From NCBI GenBank assembly GCA_001970955.1, contig MPUH01000099.1, forward strand, positions 1 through 64,000: 64,000 nucleotides of DNA. Reading direction: 5' to 3'. This DNA comes from Stentor coeruleus. Taxonomy: Eukaryota; Ciliophora; Heterotrichea; Heterotrichida; Stentoridae. The notes below the pieces were generated by a model that had not been told where the DNA came from, did no database searches, and was given only the letters and a program-made list of their open reading frames with translations. Of the stretch, positions 29,433 to 40,231 are shown one piece after another. The position numbers were made by a program, and so were the translations under genes. The stretch's first letter is position 1; each line of letters opens with the position of its first letter.

Positions 29433-30457
29433 TATAAAACGGTAAGCGAATCAATTTAGAAATAAATATGAACAAAAATTAACACAAATTCTACCCTTAT
29501 TTTTATGTAATTATTGATGTGTGGGAGGATTTAGGATTGTTAATAACTGTTATTATTTTAATTGTTTTATGATATGCTGAGTTTTACTGCGGATGCATTA
29601 TGGATGGTTTTTGGAATTTTTTTAAGGGATGCGAATTGATAGAAAAGGGAAGATTAAGTGGTTGTATTATTGCTGTAAGGGTTTAGAAATAGATAAAATT
29701 ATATGAATATGATTAGAAGAGAGTTTTCTTAAGACTAAATTGTAGCTATCTTGTAAGAAAAAGTAATGGATGAATATAATTAAGTGTAGGGACTTGAGTT
29801 GCAGTCGAATAGCGCAAAAGAATGAAAATTGTCTACTTATTTGTGGGAAGTCCCCAAGTTCATAACAATATGCATCATTCACAATAGAAGAACCCTAATC
29901 CCTGATTGGCAATGCTTTAAGTTATCACTATAGCAGAGTTATCAACTATAAGAACTAAAAGAAGCATACAAGCTAATATATTTAATTTACTTATGTCATT
30001 CTTCTAATCAGCTTATTTAATTAAAACTTATATAGAGACTTTTATTGCATAAGATTCTTGCCAAAAATTTCATGATATGCATAGAAAAAATCTTAATAGA
30101 GCATAATACTCATACAACTAAAATTCTAGATTTACATATATCTTAACCACTAATAATAGTATTTATTAAACAAAATCTCACATATATATAAATTTAGGCT
30201 TATTCGGTAAAGTTTTTCTAAATCATATCTAAATAGATTTATATAAAATCGTGATCATAAGTTAATTTCAAAAAAATCTACCTAGTCTTTTCAATAGTTA
30301 GAATATACACTTTTTATATAATTTTTAGTTATTGAAAGATTTATGTTATATAGTCTTTTCAATAGTTAGAATATACACTTTTTATATAATTTTTAGTTAT
30401 TGAAGGATTTATGTTATATAGTAATTTAGTTAATAAGTTTATGTTTAAGGTACATAA
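29433..30457. other. Long intergenic region with a 68-bp tandem duplication
   Basis: Next to the DOMON gene it is G-rich on the plus strand (C-rich on the sense strand upstream). Around 29790-29925 is a GC-richer stretch with possible stem GGGACTT/AAGTCCC. A tandem duplication lies at 30283-30418. No protein gene is convincing here; the open frame at 29667-29882 begins with GTG and looks accidental. Confidence 0.5.
30283..30418. repeat. 68-bp tandem duplication
   Basis: Copies 30283-30350 and 30351-30418 differ at one base (AAAGAT against AAGGAT). No N marks the join, so it may be a true duplication or another unmerged overlap. Confidence 0.85.
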
Positions 30458-30781
30458 TTATTTAGGGATTTTGATACGAAAAGTCGCTGTAAAATCTTCA
30501 GACTGGGACTTTGGGGTTTTAAATATAAAGTTGCCAATAACTTTAGGTGAATGCATTAAAGGCATTAAAGGAGGGAGATGCTTTGGGGGTTTAGGATTAT
30601 TTGCTTGTAGATTAGTATAAGAATAAGGAGATTTGAATTCTATAGAAGAATTCAGAAAATGTGGCGTCGGGTCTTCTTTTAAGTGCTCAGAACTTTTGAT
30701 TATCCTTACAGGGAGCTTTAAAAGCCTTGGCCTATGGATTTCTTTATCAACAGCATATAATGAAGATTTCTTAGAATGCAT
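30458..30781 (-). CDS. Small basic Pro/Lys-rich protein, unknown
   Basis: 107 residues: MHSKKSSLYAVDKEIHRPRL followed by a Pro-rich part (KPPKHLPPLMPLM). It begins 18 bp after the stop of the coiled-coil gene on the same strand, a spacing usual for true gene pairs here. A shorter plus-strand frame overlaps it and looks like its shadow. No family. Confidence 0.5.
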   Translation of the reverse strand: MHSKKSSLYAVDKEIHRPRLLKLPVRIIKSSEHLKEDPTPHFLNSSIEFKSPYSYTNLQANNPKPPKHLPPLMPLMHSPKVIGNFIFKTPKSQSEDFTATFRIKIPK

Positions 30782-30799
30782 ATTTATTTGATTGATTAC

Positions 30800-31594
30800 T
30801 TATACTTTCTTTCTTCCATCCCCAGTGAGCTCTGCAAAGAAATCATCTGCTTCAACAAGCTTTTTTTGCTTTTTATTTTTGCTTAGAAGCACTTTCCCTA
30901 TCGTTTTGTTTTTCTGGCCTTGCAAAGAACTCGCTTCTTCTGCTTGCTTTAAAGTTTCATTGGATAAAGACTTTTCTGTGTGTTTAAATGGGATCTCTGA
31001 AAAAGTTGATGATTCGGAAAATACTGGGATAGGCAAAGGATTTGCTTGATATTCAGTTTTAGGAGGTGAAAATGGTAAAGGTGATGAAGTGAGAATTGTT
31101 GTTTCGTAAGCATTGAGTTTTTCTTTGAGATTTCGGATTTTTTCAGCTTTGACATAACTTTGTTGGGTTTTCTCATGAAATTCTTCTGCTTTCAATGATA
31201 AAAGTAATCTTTGGGTTTGAATTTCGCTTGAAAGATACTCAAGTTCTTGGCTTTCGATATACAAAATACTGTCCTCGAAATCTTGAGATTCGTGATCTTG
31301 TTCTTTTAATTTCGCTAGATTTTTTTTCATTGATTTTTCTTTGGTTTTTTGTTCTTCTATTTCTTGTTTAAGAGATTTTATTGTTTGGATTTTCTCTTGA
31401 AGATTATTCTTAAAGGAATTTAGTTTATCTTGGAAAGTTTCTGATGTATTTTGCAATGAGTGGTAGATATTTAATGATATGGTTTTAGATAAGCTTTCTT
31501 CAAGAAGTTGTTCTTTTTTGATAAGATTTGCGGATTCTTCTGATTGCTTTGATAGCTCACAAAGAATATCATTAGTTAGTACTAAACTTTCCAT
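30800..31594 (-). CDS. Coiled-coil protein, unknown
   Basis: 264 residues. A near-continuous coiled coil spans about residues 10-170 (heptads such as LNSFKNNLQEKIQTIKSLKQ), followed by a Pro/Ser-rich linker and a basic C-terminus (KNKKQKKLVEADDFFAELTG). A structural role is likely; no family motif. TATAAAACAATGG marks the start. Confidence 0.75.
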   Translation of the reverse strand: MESLVLTNDILCELSKQSEESANLIKKEQLLEESLSKTISLNIYHSLQNTSETFQDKLNSFKNNLQEKIQTIKSLKQEIEEQKTKEKSMKKNLAKLKEQDHESQDFEDSILYIESQELEYLSSEIQTQRLLLSLKAEEFHEKTQQSYVKAEKIRNLKEKLNAYETTILTSSPLPFSPPKTEYQANPLPIPVFSESSTFSEIPFKHTEKSLSNETLKQAEEASSLQGQKNKTIGKVLLSKNKKQKKLVEADDFFAELTGDGRKKV

Positions 31595-32424
31595 TGTTTT
31601 ATACTAAAAGTACTAGTTATAATTATTTGTGATTTTTATATGTAATATATTTTTAGCTTTTAGTAGTGATTATATAAGTAAATTTTAAAAATATTATATC
31701 GTAATATATTATCATTTTAGAATTACTAATAATCATATGTTTTTTCTTCAACATAAATTTTTGCTTGAATATAAAATTGCTTTAATGTTTTGATAAGATG
31801 AATATATTTTAATAAAATTAACAGCCATTTGAGTTAGGAATTATCTATTAAACTCTAAGCTAATTATTCTATTTAATGCTTTTGTGAAACTTTGAAACTA
31901 CCTCCTACTATATAATATTATATATTATTTATCATTAATTCTGAATCATATATAATTTTTGTTCTTATATATAAACTCAGCTTAGAAAATCATAATTTTT
32001 TTCAACCATACTCATAAAAAGTCAAATCATCATATGTAAAATATTTTAAGCAATTAGACAAATACACTTTATTATAATCCCAAACAAAATTTTATCTTTC
32101 TTTAAATAAAAAAATTTTTGAAAATCTTTACCTCTCTCTTTATTATCAAAGATTTAATTAGCTTGATTATTATATCAATATAAGTAATGCTTGGACTAAA
32201 TACCTAAAAAAAGTTAAAAATATTATTGAAAAAGCCTAAAAATCATCCTTTATATTTCTATAAAACTCTACAATAAAAATATTACATAATCTATTTATAC
32301 TAAAAATTTAATTATCCAACATAAAAAAGCAAGTTAATAAATCCCTCCATCTAAAATCCTCATAAAATCTATCATTCTTTATTTCAAAGCCTTAAAAAAT
32401 CCTATCAAATAATACTAACTAATT
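31595..32424. other. Intergenic spacer
   Basis: 830 bp, AT-rich. The part next to 32424 is C-rich and G-poor on the plus strand, the downstream signature of the minus gene at 32425. No gene or RNA recognised. Confidence 0.6.
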
Positions 32425-32940
32425 TTATTCTAATTTAACGTATCCGTTATCATATTTAGGCGAGATAAGGTACTTCTTCACTAAATACAAAACTCCAATC
32501 CCTAATATGGTATACCATAAATAATTTGGACTCTGTTCAGGTTCTTTCACACTACAATATTTATTAGAGCACCAATTATAACATTTCATGCCTTGACTTG
32601 AACATTGTTTAGAGCATTTTTTTTCACATACTGAGTTAAATGCCATTCCTTCAAATGGGTCACTTTGAACAGTAGATTTCTTGGATGTCACAACTTCAGT
32701 TTGTGCAGGTTTATAATTGACTGAGTACTTTGGAATATCGAAATACACTTCTTCCATTTCAACAAGAATTTTATCATCCCCATCGATGAAAAATACATTC
32801 CCGTTTTCAAAGGCAATGTTTTTGAATTTACAACACTTTTGAGAGCATGTATTCAAAGAATATTCAGATAGACATGTTGAATAGCAGCCACTCTGACACT
32901 CACTGTATACTCCTGTAGCTAGTAATATTATCCAAAGCAT
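32425..32940 (-). CDS. Cys-rich type I membrane protein, unknown
   Basis: 171 residues. Signal peptide MLWIILLATGVYS, then two cysteine clusters in the lumen: ECQSGCYSTC ... CSQKCC (about 14-37) and CEKKCSKQCSSQGMKCYNWC with SNKYC (about 104-129). A transmembrane helix follows (LWYTILGIGVLYLVKKYL, about 142-159), with a short basic tail. The cysteine spacing is like small disulfide-rich ciliate surface modules, but no named family is recognised. Confidence 0.72.
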   Translation of the reverse strand: MLWIILLATGVYSECQSGCYSTCLSEYSLNTCSQKCCKFKNIAFENGNVFFIDGDDKILVEMEEVYFDIPKYSVNYKPAQTEVVTSKKSTVQSDPFEGMAFNSVCEKKCSKQCSSQGMKCYNWCSNKYCSVKEPEQSPNYLWYTILGIGVLYLVKKYLISPKYDNGYVKLE

Positions 32941-33799
32941 TTTTATTAGGAGTATATAATCTAAAAGTTATAATTGGAGTAAGGATTATCAGGATGATTA
33001 AAGATTATGTGAGATTGATAGGATATTTTTTATTAAATTAAGGTAGAAAAGCTTTTATGTGTTTTTTTTTTAGTTTAAACGAATTATAAAGTGTTAGATA
33101 CTTAAGATTTTGATAAGAAGGTGAGGAAAAAAATTTATGATTTATTTTATAGTTTATATATTGGGAGTTGGTATAGTATTTATTCGAATCTGCTTATATA
33201 AGAATTAATTATGATAGTCATGGTAATGGAAAAAAAATGTTTTTCAATAATTTCTTATCATTTTATAAGTTTGAGATTTCTTCATAGCTTTCAATTTCTA
33301 TTCAGTTAATTTCTTAAAGTTTTGGCTAACTATGTCTTAGATTTAACTTTTTTTGTGTATTGTTTTTATTAATAAACCACACTATATCTCTAATAATATT
33401 TTTCCAGGAAGATAAATTGTTCTGTATATTTTATCTATTTATTTTCATAAAATCTATGATTTAAAACTTCTTACACTATACCTTCAAACCTTATATCCTC
33501 TTATTTTTTTACAATCCTATTTTATTCTTCCATATACTTATTAATTTACCTGATCACATCAATATTATATCATTACATTCCTTACCTTGACTATAAAATA
33601 GCAACAAACTCAACTTTCAAAATTCTTCAACTCTAAAAAACTACAATATTTTCCCTGATTATTCAAAGCTCATATGAACGCAAAACCAGTCTAAAACACA
33701 TCAAATCCTTATAAAATTTCAAAATCCTACAAGTATTAAAACAAAATTAAAAAAAAATTCTTATATCAAAAATATGAAGTTAACGTTTATTTTTAAATA
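32941..33799. other. Divergent intergenic region with a switch in strand composition
   Basis: 859 bp between two divergent starts. Bases 32941-33060 are G-rich (12 G, 2 C in the first 60) and 33481-33540 contain 15 C and no G. The switch lies near 33370-33400. Each side is thus C-rich and G-poor on the sense strand of the gene it precedes. No gene seen. Confidence 0.7.
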
Positions 33800-36700
33800 A
33801 TGGAAGAATACACTGAAGTATTTGTTTGGGGAACAGATGCAAATGGTCAACTAGGCTTAGGTAGCAAAGCATGTGGTAAAGTCCTTAAGTCTCCAAGACT
33901 ATGTTCATTTAATATTCTTATTCGTGAAATAAGCTGTGGCGAAGAGCACTCAGCTTTAATCTCACACTCAGGATATGTATATACAATGGGAACTAATAGT
34001 GAAGGAAGATTGGGTTTAGGAACAAAATCAATAAAACAATCTCATTCTCCATGTTTAGTTGAAGAACTAGTAACACAAAAAGCAATAAAAATAGGTTGTG
34101 GATGGGGTCACACAGTAGTTTTAACTGAAGCTGGTGAAGCATTTTCTTGGGGAATAGGTGAATACGGAGCTTTAGGAAATGGAAGTACAGATAACAAATG
34201 GAGTCCTTTTCCTGTGAACTTACCAAGAAACACTGGAGTTTTAGTAAGTTGTGGATCAAGACATACAGGAATATTATTATCTAGAGGACAGAAAAAAACA
34301 TTGTGTATGTTTGGTGCTGGGGAAGCTGGACAATTGGGTACAGGAAAACGTGAAAGAGAACTTTTACCAATAACTATTGATTTACCTGAAGATCCGATAC
34401 AAGTATCTTGTGGGATTTTTCAAACTGGTGTATTAAGTGAAAATGGACATGTTTATATGACTGGAGGAAATAGTTATGGACAATTAGGTACAGGGACTAA
34501 AAGAAGTACTTGTAGATTTGAAAAAACTGAACACTTATCAAATCTTAATATCAGCAAAATATGTTGTAATAATTTCTCAGCTGCACTTACTGATAAAGGA
34601 CATGTTTATGTTTGGGGAACTGGGACTTTTGGAGAATATCTTATTCCTACAAGGATGCCTTGTAGTTCACTTTTACAAGATATTTCTATTGGTACAGGAT
34701 TTGGTGTTGGAATAGATACAAATAATAATGTTATGACTTGGGGAACTAATTCTGATGGAGAACTTGGAGTTGATAATGGAGAACCAAAAACTACACCTGT
34801 TTATGTTTCTTATTTAAAAGGAAAAGGTATAAAAAATGTTAGTTGTGGGGGAAAATTTTGTATTGCGCTTGGTAAAGATATACTCCTTAAGAAAAAATAT
34901 GAGAAAAGTAAGAAAATTGTCCCGAGTATCAGTAGGATGAAAGGGTTGAATAAAGAGATTAATGAAGTTAATAAAAGTTATGATGATTTAAGGACAGCTC
35001 ATAATAAATCTGTTGATACTATTCGAGTTGAAAGAGTTAGAACTGAAAAAAATATTGATAATACATTTATTAAACGGAAAATTGATGCTGAGAAAATCGT
35101 AATAGATAAAAACTTACTTGAAAAAGAAAATTGTGAATTGTTGATAAATATAGAAGAACTTAAACTTAAGAATTTAGAGTTAAATGAAAAACTTTTAATT
35201 ACTAAAGAACAGATAGCAACAGTGAGGGCTACATTCAAAAATGATGCAAAAAAAAGCGAAGAAAAATGGATTAATGAAATAGAACGTTTAAAATCTTATT
35301 TATCCCAAGAAAGAGAAAAATGTTGTATTTTAGAAGATGAACTTCAAAAAATAAGTGATGAAGCTTTAGATAATAGTTCAGCTATAAAACTTTATCAAAA
35401 TCAAGTTACAGAATACTCTCAAGAAGCTGAAGAATTCCGTCAAGCCTATTCAAATTTGCAGCAAATTCACGATTTAGCTCTTAAAAACTATGAAAAAGAA
35501 ATCAATGATTTGAAACTAGGATATGAAAAACAAATAAATGAAAATATAGAATTACAGCATAAACTTGAAATAATCCAATCAGAAAAAGATACATCGAAAA
35601 AAAATCATGAAAAAATCCTTCAAGAACTTATGAGCTTAAACAACCTCCATCAAAAAACTTTACAAATTCATCAGCAAGTCTCTTTGAATTACTCATCAGA
35701 AATCGAAAAAATTCTTAATGAAAAAGTTGAAAACGAAAAAAAGTTTTTAAGTATACAACAAGAAAAAGATAGTTTATTTGATAATAACAAGAAAATCAAT
35801 CATGAACTTAGTTTGTTGAAGAAAAACTATCAAAAACTTCAAGAAGAAAAAAATGAGTATATGGAAAAAACTGAAAAGGAAATCGAAAAACATAAAAAAG
35901 AAGCTATTGAACAGAAAATTATTATTGAAAAAATAAGCAAAGAAAACTCTGAGCAGACAAAAAACATTGAAATCAGTGTTAAAGAATGTACTGAACAGGT
36001 TAGGCAATTTGATAAGATGATTAAAGAAAATGCTGAACAAGGGAAAATGCTTGAAAAAGTACACAATGAAAATATTGAATGTTTAAAAATCATAGACCAA
36101 CTCACTAAAGATAAAAATAATTTGACTAAGTCTTTAGAAAAATCACGTAAAGAAAAAGATGAATTTTTAAGATTATTAGAAAAAAGCGCTAAAGAGAAAG
36201 AAGAATATTTCAGAGGTATACAAAATATCACTCAAGATAAAGAAAAATGCATGGTTAAAATAGAAGAATTAACACAAGAGAAAGAAGAGTTTTCAAAAAA
36301 GTTTGAAAAAATCTATAGGCAGAAAGAGGAGTATAATAAAAAAATGAGTGATTATAAAAGAGAAATTGATGAAGCTGTAAGGCGACTTGAGAAATGTAAT
36401 AAAGAAAAAGATGATTATGCGAAACTTGCTGAGTCTACAAAACGGGCAAATGAGGAGACAAGTAAATTTGTTGATAAATCACTTAAGGAAAATACTGAGC
36501 TCAGTAAAGATATGGCTAGGAAGATCCAGGAAAATGAAGAATTAGGGGATAAAATAGAAAAGTTCAGCGAACTTTTTACTGAGCAAGAAGGGCGGATTCA
36601 AGCTTTAAATGAAGAACTCACACAGAAAAACCATAAAATTGAAGGGTTACTCCAGAAAATCATTGCTAAAAAGACTAAAATTAACTGCATACAACAAGAA

Positions 36701-37789
36701 AAAGTGTCACAATGCGAAATTGTCCAGAAACTCACAATTGAAAAAGAAAGTCTTAACTTCACTCTTGAATCTCTAAACAAAAACATCGACTCGGTTACTA
36801 AAAACTACAACAAAATCGTTGAAGAAAATCAGAAAAACTCAATCACTCGCACACAAGAAATAGATAAGCTTTACAAAGATTTATCTGTAAAGCAACAAAC
36901 AATTGAGAATTTACAATCTGAAAAGGACTCAGCTTTTAAAAACACTGAAAAACTAATGCAAGAACTTTTGGTTGTAAACAAAACATATGAAAATGTTATA
37001 CTAGAAAATCAAGATTACAAATCAAAAACCCAAAATTTAATATCAGAAATCTCAAAACTAAAAGAATCTTCCCAGGAATCTTCATCAGAACATCAACAAT
37101 CAATCCAAAAATTATTAAATGAAATATCATCTTTTCATAATGAACGTAAAGATCTACTTCAGACTTTAGAAGAAAAATCTAAAGAGCTTTCAAATGCAGA
37201 ACAATTATTGTCTAAAACTTCTCATGAAAACTCTTATCTGAAATCTTCTCTAGAAACTCTAAAACAAGAAGTTGATAAAATGCATAAAAGTAATTTAGAT
37301 CAACATTTGTTAGTAAAAGAAGCAAATATATGTAAAAATGATGTTCAAACAGCTTTAGAGGCAGCTTTACAGGAAAATATGATGTTAAAACTTAAAATTG
37401 GAGAACTTGAAGGGAAAAACAGAGACATTTTCAACAATTTGCAAAAAGATTTAACTCAAAGAGCTAAGGATTATAAAGAAAGGACTATTAATATTCTTTC
37501 AGTCAGAGGTAGTAATCCTGGATTAGTTTGCTCGGGGAATTCTTTAGAAAATGAAAATAGAAGTCGATCTCCTTTTAATAGATTAACACCTTTGCAGAAT
37601 ATTGAGAATAGACAAGATATTGAAGGAAATGCTGCTGCTCAGTTGTTGATAGCTTTGGAAAAATCTCCTAGAGGAAGATCTCCACAACCTTCAGTTACTC
37701 CAACTAAAGAAAATGTTAAAGCCCGTATTGCTACACTTATGCAAAGTCGTAATCGTTTAGGACCAGATTTGTATAAATTTGATGAATAA
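33800..37789 (+). CDS. RCC1-repeat protein with a very long coiled coil
   Basis: 1329 residues. Residues about 1-355 form a seven-bladed RCC1-like propeller with the usual signatures (VFVWGTDANGQLGLGS; CGWGHTVVLTEAGEAFSWG; GEAGQLGTG; VSCGGKFCIALG). From about 360 to 1240 the chain is an almost unbroken coiled coil of Lys/Glu-rich heptads. The C-terminal 90 residues are Ser/Arg/Pro-rich (SRSPFNRLTPLQ, SPRGRSPQPSVTPTKENVK), a likely site of phosphorylation or microtubule binding. RCC1 domains can act as exchange factors for Ran-type GTPases or as plain binding platforms. The long rod suggests a cytoskeletal or basal-body scaffold. It shares the RCC1 type with the kinesin at 57.5 kb. Confidence 0.88.
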   Translation: MEEYTEVFVWGTDANGQLGLGSKACGKVLKSPRLCSFNILIREISCGEEHSALISHSGYVYTMGTNSEGRLGLGTKSIKQSHSPCLVEELVTQKAIKIGCGWGHTVVLTEAGEAFSWGIGEYGALGNGSTDNKWSPFPVNLPRNTGVLVSCGSRHTGILLSRGQKKTLCMFGAGEAGQLGTGKRERELLPITIDLPEDPIQVSCGIFQTGVLSENGHVYMTGGNSYGQLGTGTKRSTCRFEKTEHLSNLNISKICCNNFSAALTDKGHVYVWGTGTFGEYLIPTRMPCSSLLQDISIGTGFGVGIDTNNNVMTWGTNSDGELGVDNGEPKTTPVYVSYLKGKGIKNVSCGGKFCIALGKDILLKKKYEKSKKIVPSISRMKGLNKEINEVNKSYDDLRTAHNKSVDTIRVERVRTEKNIDNTFIKRKIDAEKIVIDKNLLEKENCELLINIEELKLKNLELNEKLLITKEQIATVRATFKNDAKKSEEKWINEIERLKSYLSQEREKCCILEDELQKISDEALDNSSAIKLYQNQVTEYSQEAEEFRQAYSNLQQIHDLALKNYEKEINDLKLGYEKQINENIELQHKLEIIQSEKDTSKKNHEKILQELMSLNNLHQKTLQIHQQVSLNYSSEIEKILNEKVENEKKFLSIQQEKDSLFDNNKKINHELSLLKKNYQKLQEEKNEYMEKTEKEIEKHKKEAIEQKIIIEKISKENSEQTKNIEISVKECTEQVRQFDKMIKENAEQGKMLEKVHNENIECLKIIDQLTKDKNNLTKSLEKSRKEKDEFLRLLEKSAKEKEEYFRGIQNITQDKEKCMVKIEELTQEKEEFSKKFEKIYRQKEEYNKKMSDYKREIDEAVRRLEKCNKEKDDYAKLAESTKRANEETSKFVDKSLKENTELSKDMARKIQENEELGDKIEKFSELFTEQEGRIQALNEELTQKNHKIEGLLQKIIAKKTKINCIQQEKVSQCEIVQKLTIEKESLNFTLESLNKNIDSVTKNYNKIVEENQKNSITRTQEIDKLYKDLSVKQQTIENLQSEKDSAFKNTEKLMQELLVVNKTYENVILENQDYKSKTQNLISEISKLKESSQESSSEHQQSIQKLLNEISSFHNERKDLLQTLEEKSKELSNAEQLLSKTSHENSYLKSSLETLKQEVDKMHKSNLDQHLLVKEANICKNDVQTALEAALQENMMLKLKIGELEGKNRDIFNNLQKDLTQRAKDYKERTINILSVRGSNPGLVCSGNSLENENRSRSPFNRLTPLQNIENRQDIEGNAAAQLLIALEKSPRGRSPQPSVTPTKENVKARIATLMQSRNRLGPDLYKFDE

Positions 37790-38175
37790 TGTAAATAGCT
37801 TTATTTCAAAAAAATAAAAATCATCTATAACTATTTATAAGTCAATTATTTATTTTNTTCAAAAAAATAAAAATCATCTATAACTATTTATAAGTCAATT
37901 ATTTATTTTACAAATCTTCAGACAGTAAAAACATTCTTTAAAATCTGAATTAAAAATTAACCAATAAAATGCCTCATTCCTCTGTCAAAAAAGTCCTTTT
38001 TTTAACATATAATAATTAACGACATGGACAGTGAAGTGTTTTTATCAGGGTGTTCACTCNTACAAATCTTCAGACAGTAAAAACATTCTTTAAAATCTGA
38101 ATTAAAAATTAACCAATAAAATGCTTCATTCCTCTGTCAAAAAAGTCCTTTTTTTAACATATAATAATTAACGAC
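37790..38175. other. Intergenic region carrying two N-joined duplications
   Basis: Two join artefacts lie side by side: a 52-bp copy around N 37857 and a 151-bp copy around N 38060. The latter repeats the promoter and first codons of the next gene. Confidence 0.75.
37805..37909. repeat. 52-bp direct repeat around N at 37857 (assembly join)
   Basis: Copies 37805-37856 and 37858-37909, identical. Confidence 0.85.
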
Positions 38176-38211
38176 ATGGACAGTGAAGTGTTTTTATCAG
38201 GGTGTTCACTC
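37909..38211. repeat. 151-bp direct repeat around N at 38060 (assembly join)
   Basis: Copies 37909-38059 and 38061-38211 differ at one base. The first copy includes the ATG and 12 codons of the coiled-coil gene that starts at 38176, so a false second start appears at 38024. Confidence 0.85.
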
Positions 38212-40047
38212 TCTACACATACTTCAGCAATTCCAACAGGAAAAGTACTGCAATTAGATAACGAAACCTTAGAAGCACAGATCGATAGGCTTAACTATAC
38301 ACTAATGGGTATACTAAAAAATGACGAGAAAGAGTTCTGCGATTCTTTTAGTTTCCAAGCTTGTGATGAGTTCATAACCACCGAAGATGATTTTCTAGAT
38401 AAACACGAGAATACTGATTTATTACTAGAAAGGGCAATGATGACTCATGAAGATTATAGATCGCATGAGACTAGAAATGATGTAACAGCCAAAAAAGATT
38501 TAAAAGTTTCAGTGAAATTAGATGAACTTCATCAAATCAGAAACGTTATTTCAAAAACCCTCGAACTTGTCGAAAAAAAAATTACAAACGTAGCCAAAAT
38601 CAAAATCGGGGAAATCATGTTAGAACTTGATATAATTGATTCTGTGATTCTTGCAGCCAAAAATGAAGTAGTATCTGGGTTTAAAAATAACAACTTTGAA
38701 TCTGATACTCAAAATGCTTATATTAAACAGCTTGAAAATGAGTTGGAGAACTTAAATTATAAAGTTTTCCATAATAGTGGTGATGATTTATTAGAAAAAG
38801 CAATGTATGAAAGCTATAATGATAGTTTCCCTTTAGTATATCCCACTTCTAAATACTCAGGAGTTTTTGATTTCCATTCTAATTTCCACACTCAGGCATC
38901 TATAGAAATTGAATATAAAACAATGAGAGTATTAAACAATTCACGCAAAGATTATGTTAAAGAGTTGGAATGGGAAATAACTCAAGCTAAACTTGTTAAA
39001 ATAAACTATGAAGAAAAAAGCAAATCTTTAGATGAAAAAGAAAAAAAAATAAGCAAATATGTTAATAGTATACATGAAGAGATTCAGAAAAAACTTAAAG
39101 CACTTGAGATAGAAAAATCAAAAGTTAGGGTAGAGCAAGAAAAAGCAGAAAGGATTATTACATATATGAGAAGATTTAGAGAACAAGTTAAGAGAATTAA
39201 AGATGGATTTGTTATTCAAGAAAATTTGAATGTGACAATCTCGACTTTAACTCCAATTGCAACACCTAAGCATACTCCTAAACCTTCAATTGATGAAATG
39301 ACTATAATTGAACAAGAAATTACTCAGTTAGAGTTAGAATTAGAAGAAGCTACTGATAAAAACTCTTTGATTTTTAAAATGAATCATCTTCGGAACAGAC
39401 TTTCTTCTTTACGTTCAGCTAAAGTATTAAATTCTGAAACTAATATCAAAAGATTTAATACATTTGCAAGAGTATCTAGACAAGATGATGCAGTAATTCC
39501 TAAATCTTTAAACTCATCAAAATTAGATTTGAGTATTAATTTACAAAATCTACCTGTGCCTTATACACCAAAAATAGGTACAAGACGCTTTACATGTTTT
39601 ACTAAAAGAGTTCATGATCATTCTCCTGAGATTTGTTATCAAGAAACAACACGTACTAATTTAGTCCAATCACCAATACAAGAATTTGCTAAAGAAGAGA
39701 ATTTAGTTAAAGCACTTGAGCTTAAAGAAGAAAGATTAAGGAAAAAGGAAGAAGAATTAAATAAACGTGAAATCACCCTTCAGAATACTTGGATGAAAGT
39801 TCCTAATGCTAATGAATTAATTCCTTTAGTAAGAGCTCAAATGAGTTATTATGAAAATAAATGCAAAAGTATGGAAAAAACACAAGGGGATATTGATATA
39901 TTGATAAAAGAGAATCTTAATAATAAAAAAGCAATTAAAAGTGCACAAGAGAACGTGAAAAAGTATATTAATGAACTGGAAGCAAAGAAAGTAATTGCTG
40001 AGAAGTTAGAAGATTTGATAAAAGATGCTGAAGAGTTTATAATATAA
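38176..40047 (+). CDS. Coiled-coil protein, unknown
   Basis: 623 residues. Coiled-coil segments at about 105-195, 255-345, 370-415 and 505-620, separated by Ser/Thr-rich linkers with TP dipeptides (STLTPIATPKHTPKPS) that look like proline-directed kinase sites. No enzyme motif. A cytoskeletal or centriolar scaffold is the likeliest role, but this rests on structure alone. The 5' end is repeated upstream by an assembly join. Confidence 0.78.
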   Translation: MDSEVFLSGCSLSTHTSAIPTGKVLQLDNETLEAQIDRLNYTLMGILKNDEKEFCDSFSFQACDEFITTEDDFLDKHENTDLLLERAMMTHEDYRSHETRNDVTAKKDLKVSVKLDELHQIRNVISKTLELVEKKITNVAKIKIGEIMLELDIIDSVILAAKNEVVSGFKNNNFESDTQNAYIKQLENELENLNYKVFHNSGDDLLEKAMYESYNDSFPLVYPTSKYSGVFDFHSNFHTQASIEIEYKTMRVLNNSRKDYVKELEWEITQAKLVKINYEEKSKSLDEKEKKISKYVNSIHEEIQKKLKALEIEKSKVRVEQEKAERIITYMRRFREQVKRIKDGFVIQENLNVTISTLTPIATPKHTPKPSIDEMTIIEQEITQLELELEEATDKNSLIFKMNHLRNRLSSLRSAKVLNSETNIKRFNTFARVSRQDDAVIPKSLNSSKLDLSINLQNLPVPYTPKIGTRRFTCFTKRVHDHSPEICYQETTRTNLVQSPIQEFAKEENLVKALELKEERLRKKEEELNKREITLQNTWMKVPNANELIPLVRAQMSYYENKCKSMEKTQGDIDILIKENLNNKKAIKSAQENVKKYINELEAKKVIAEKLEDLIKDAEEFII

Positions 40048-40231
40048 TTAGACAAGTGATTTTAAGTTTTAATTCATTAAGTTATAGAGTTTAATATGCA
40101 GTTATTTAATTATATTTTTAAGCTATGCTGTGATACTATAATTGATCTTATCTATAACAATTATAATAGAATTTATAAATATTTTAGATTGATAAAGGCA
40201 GTGAATATTATTAACAAATCTACTTCACTCA

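Noticed and set aside
29667-29882. 71-codon minus-strand frame
   Set aside because: It begins with GTG rather than ATG, has no supporting upstream element and lies in a spacer with possible RNA structure.
29886-29900. CCCTAATCCCT as telomeric or telomerase-template sequence
   Set aside because: A single occurrence that does not match the CCCTAACA repeat known from heterotrichs, and no array is present.
30411-30620. Plus-strand 69-codon frame
   Set aside because: It overlaps the better-supported minus-strand gene at 30458-30781.
35774-36231. Minus-strand open frames inside the RCC1-coiled-coil gene
   Set aside because: They are antisense shadows of Lys/Glu-rich coiled-coil codons and encode Phe/Ser-rich low-complexity text.
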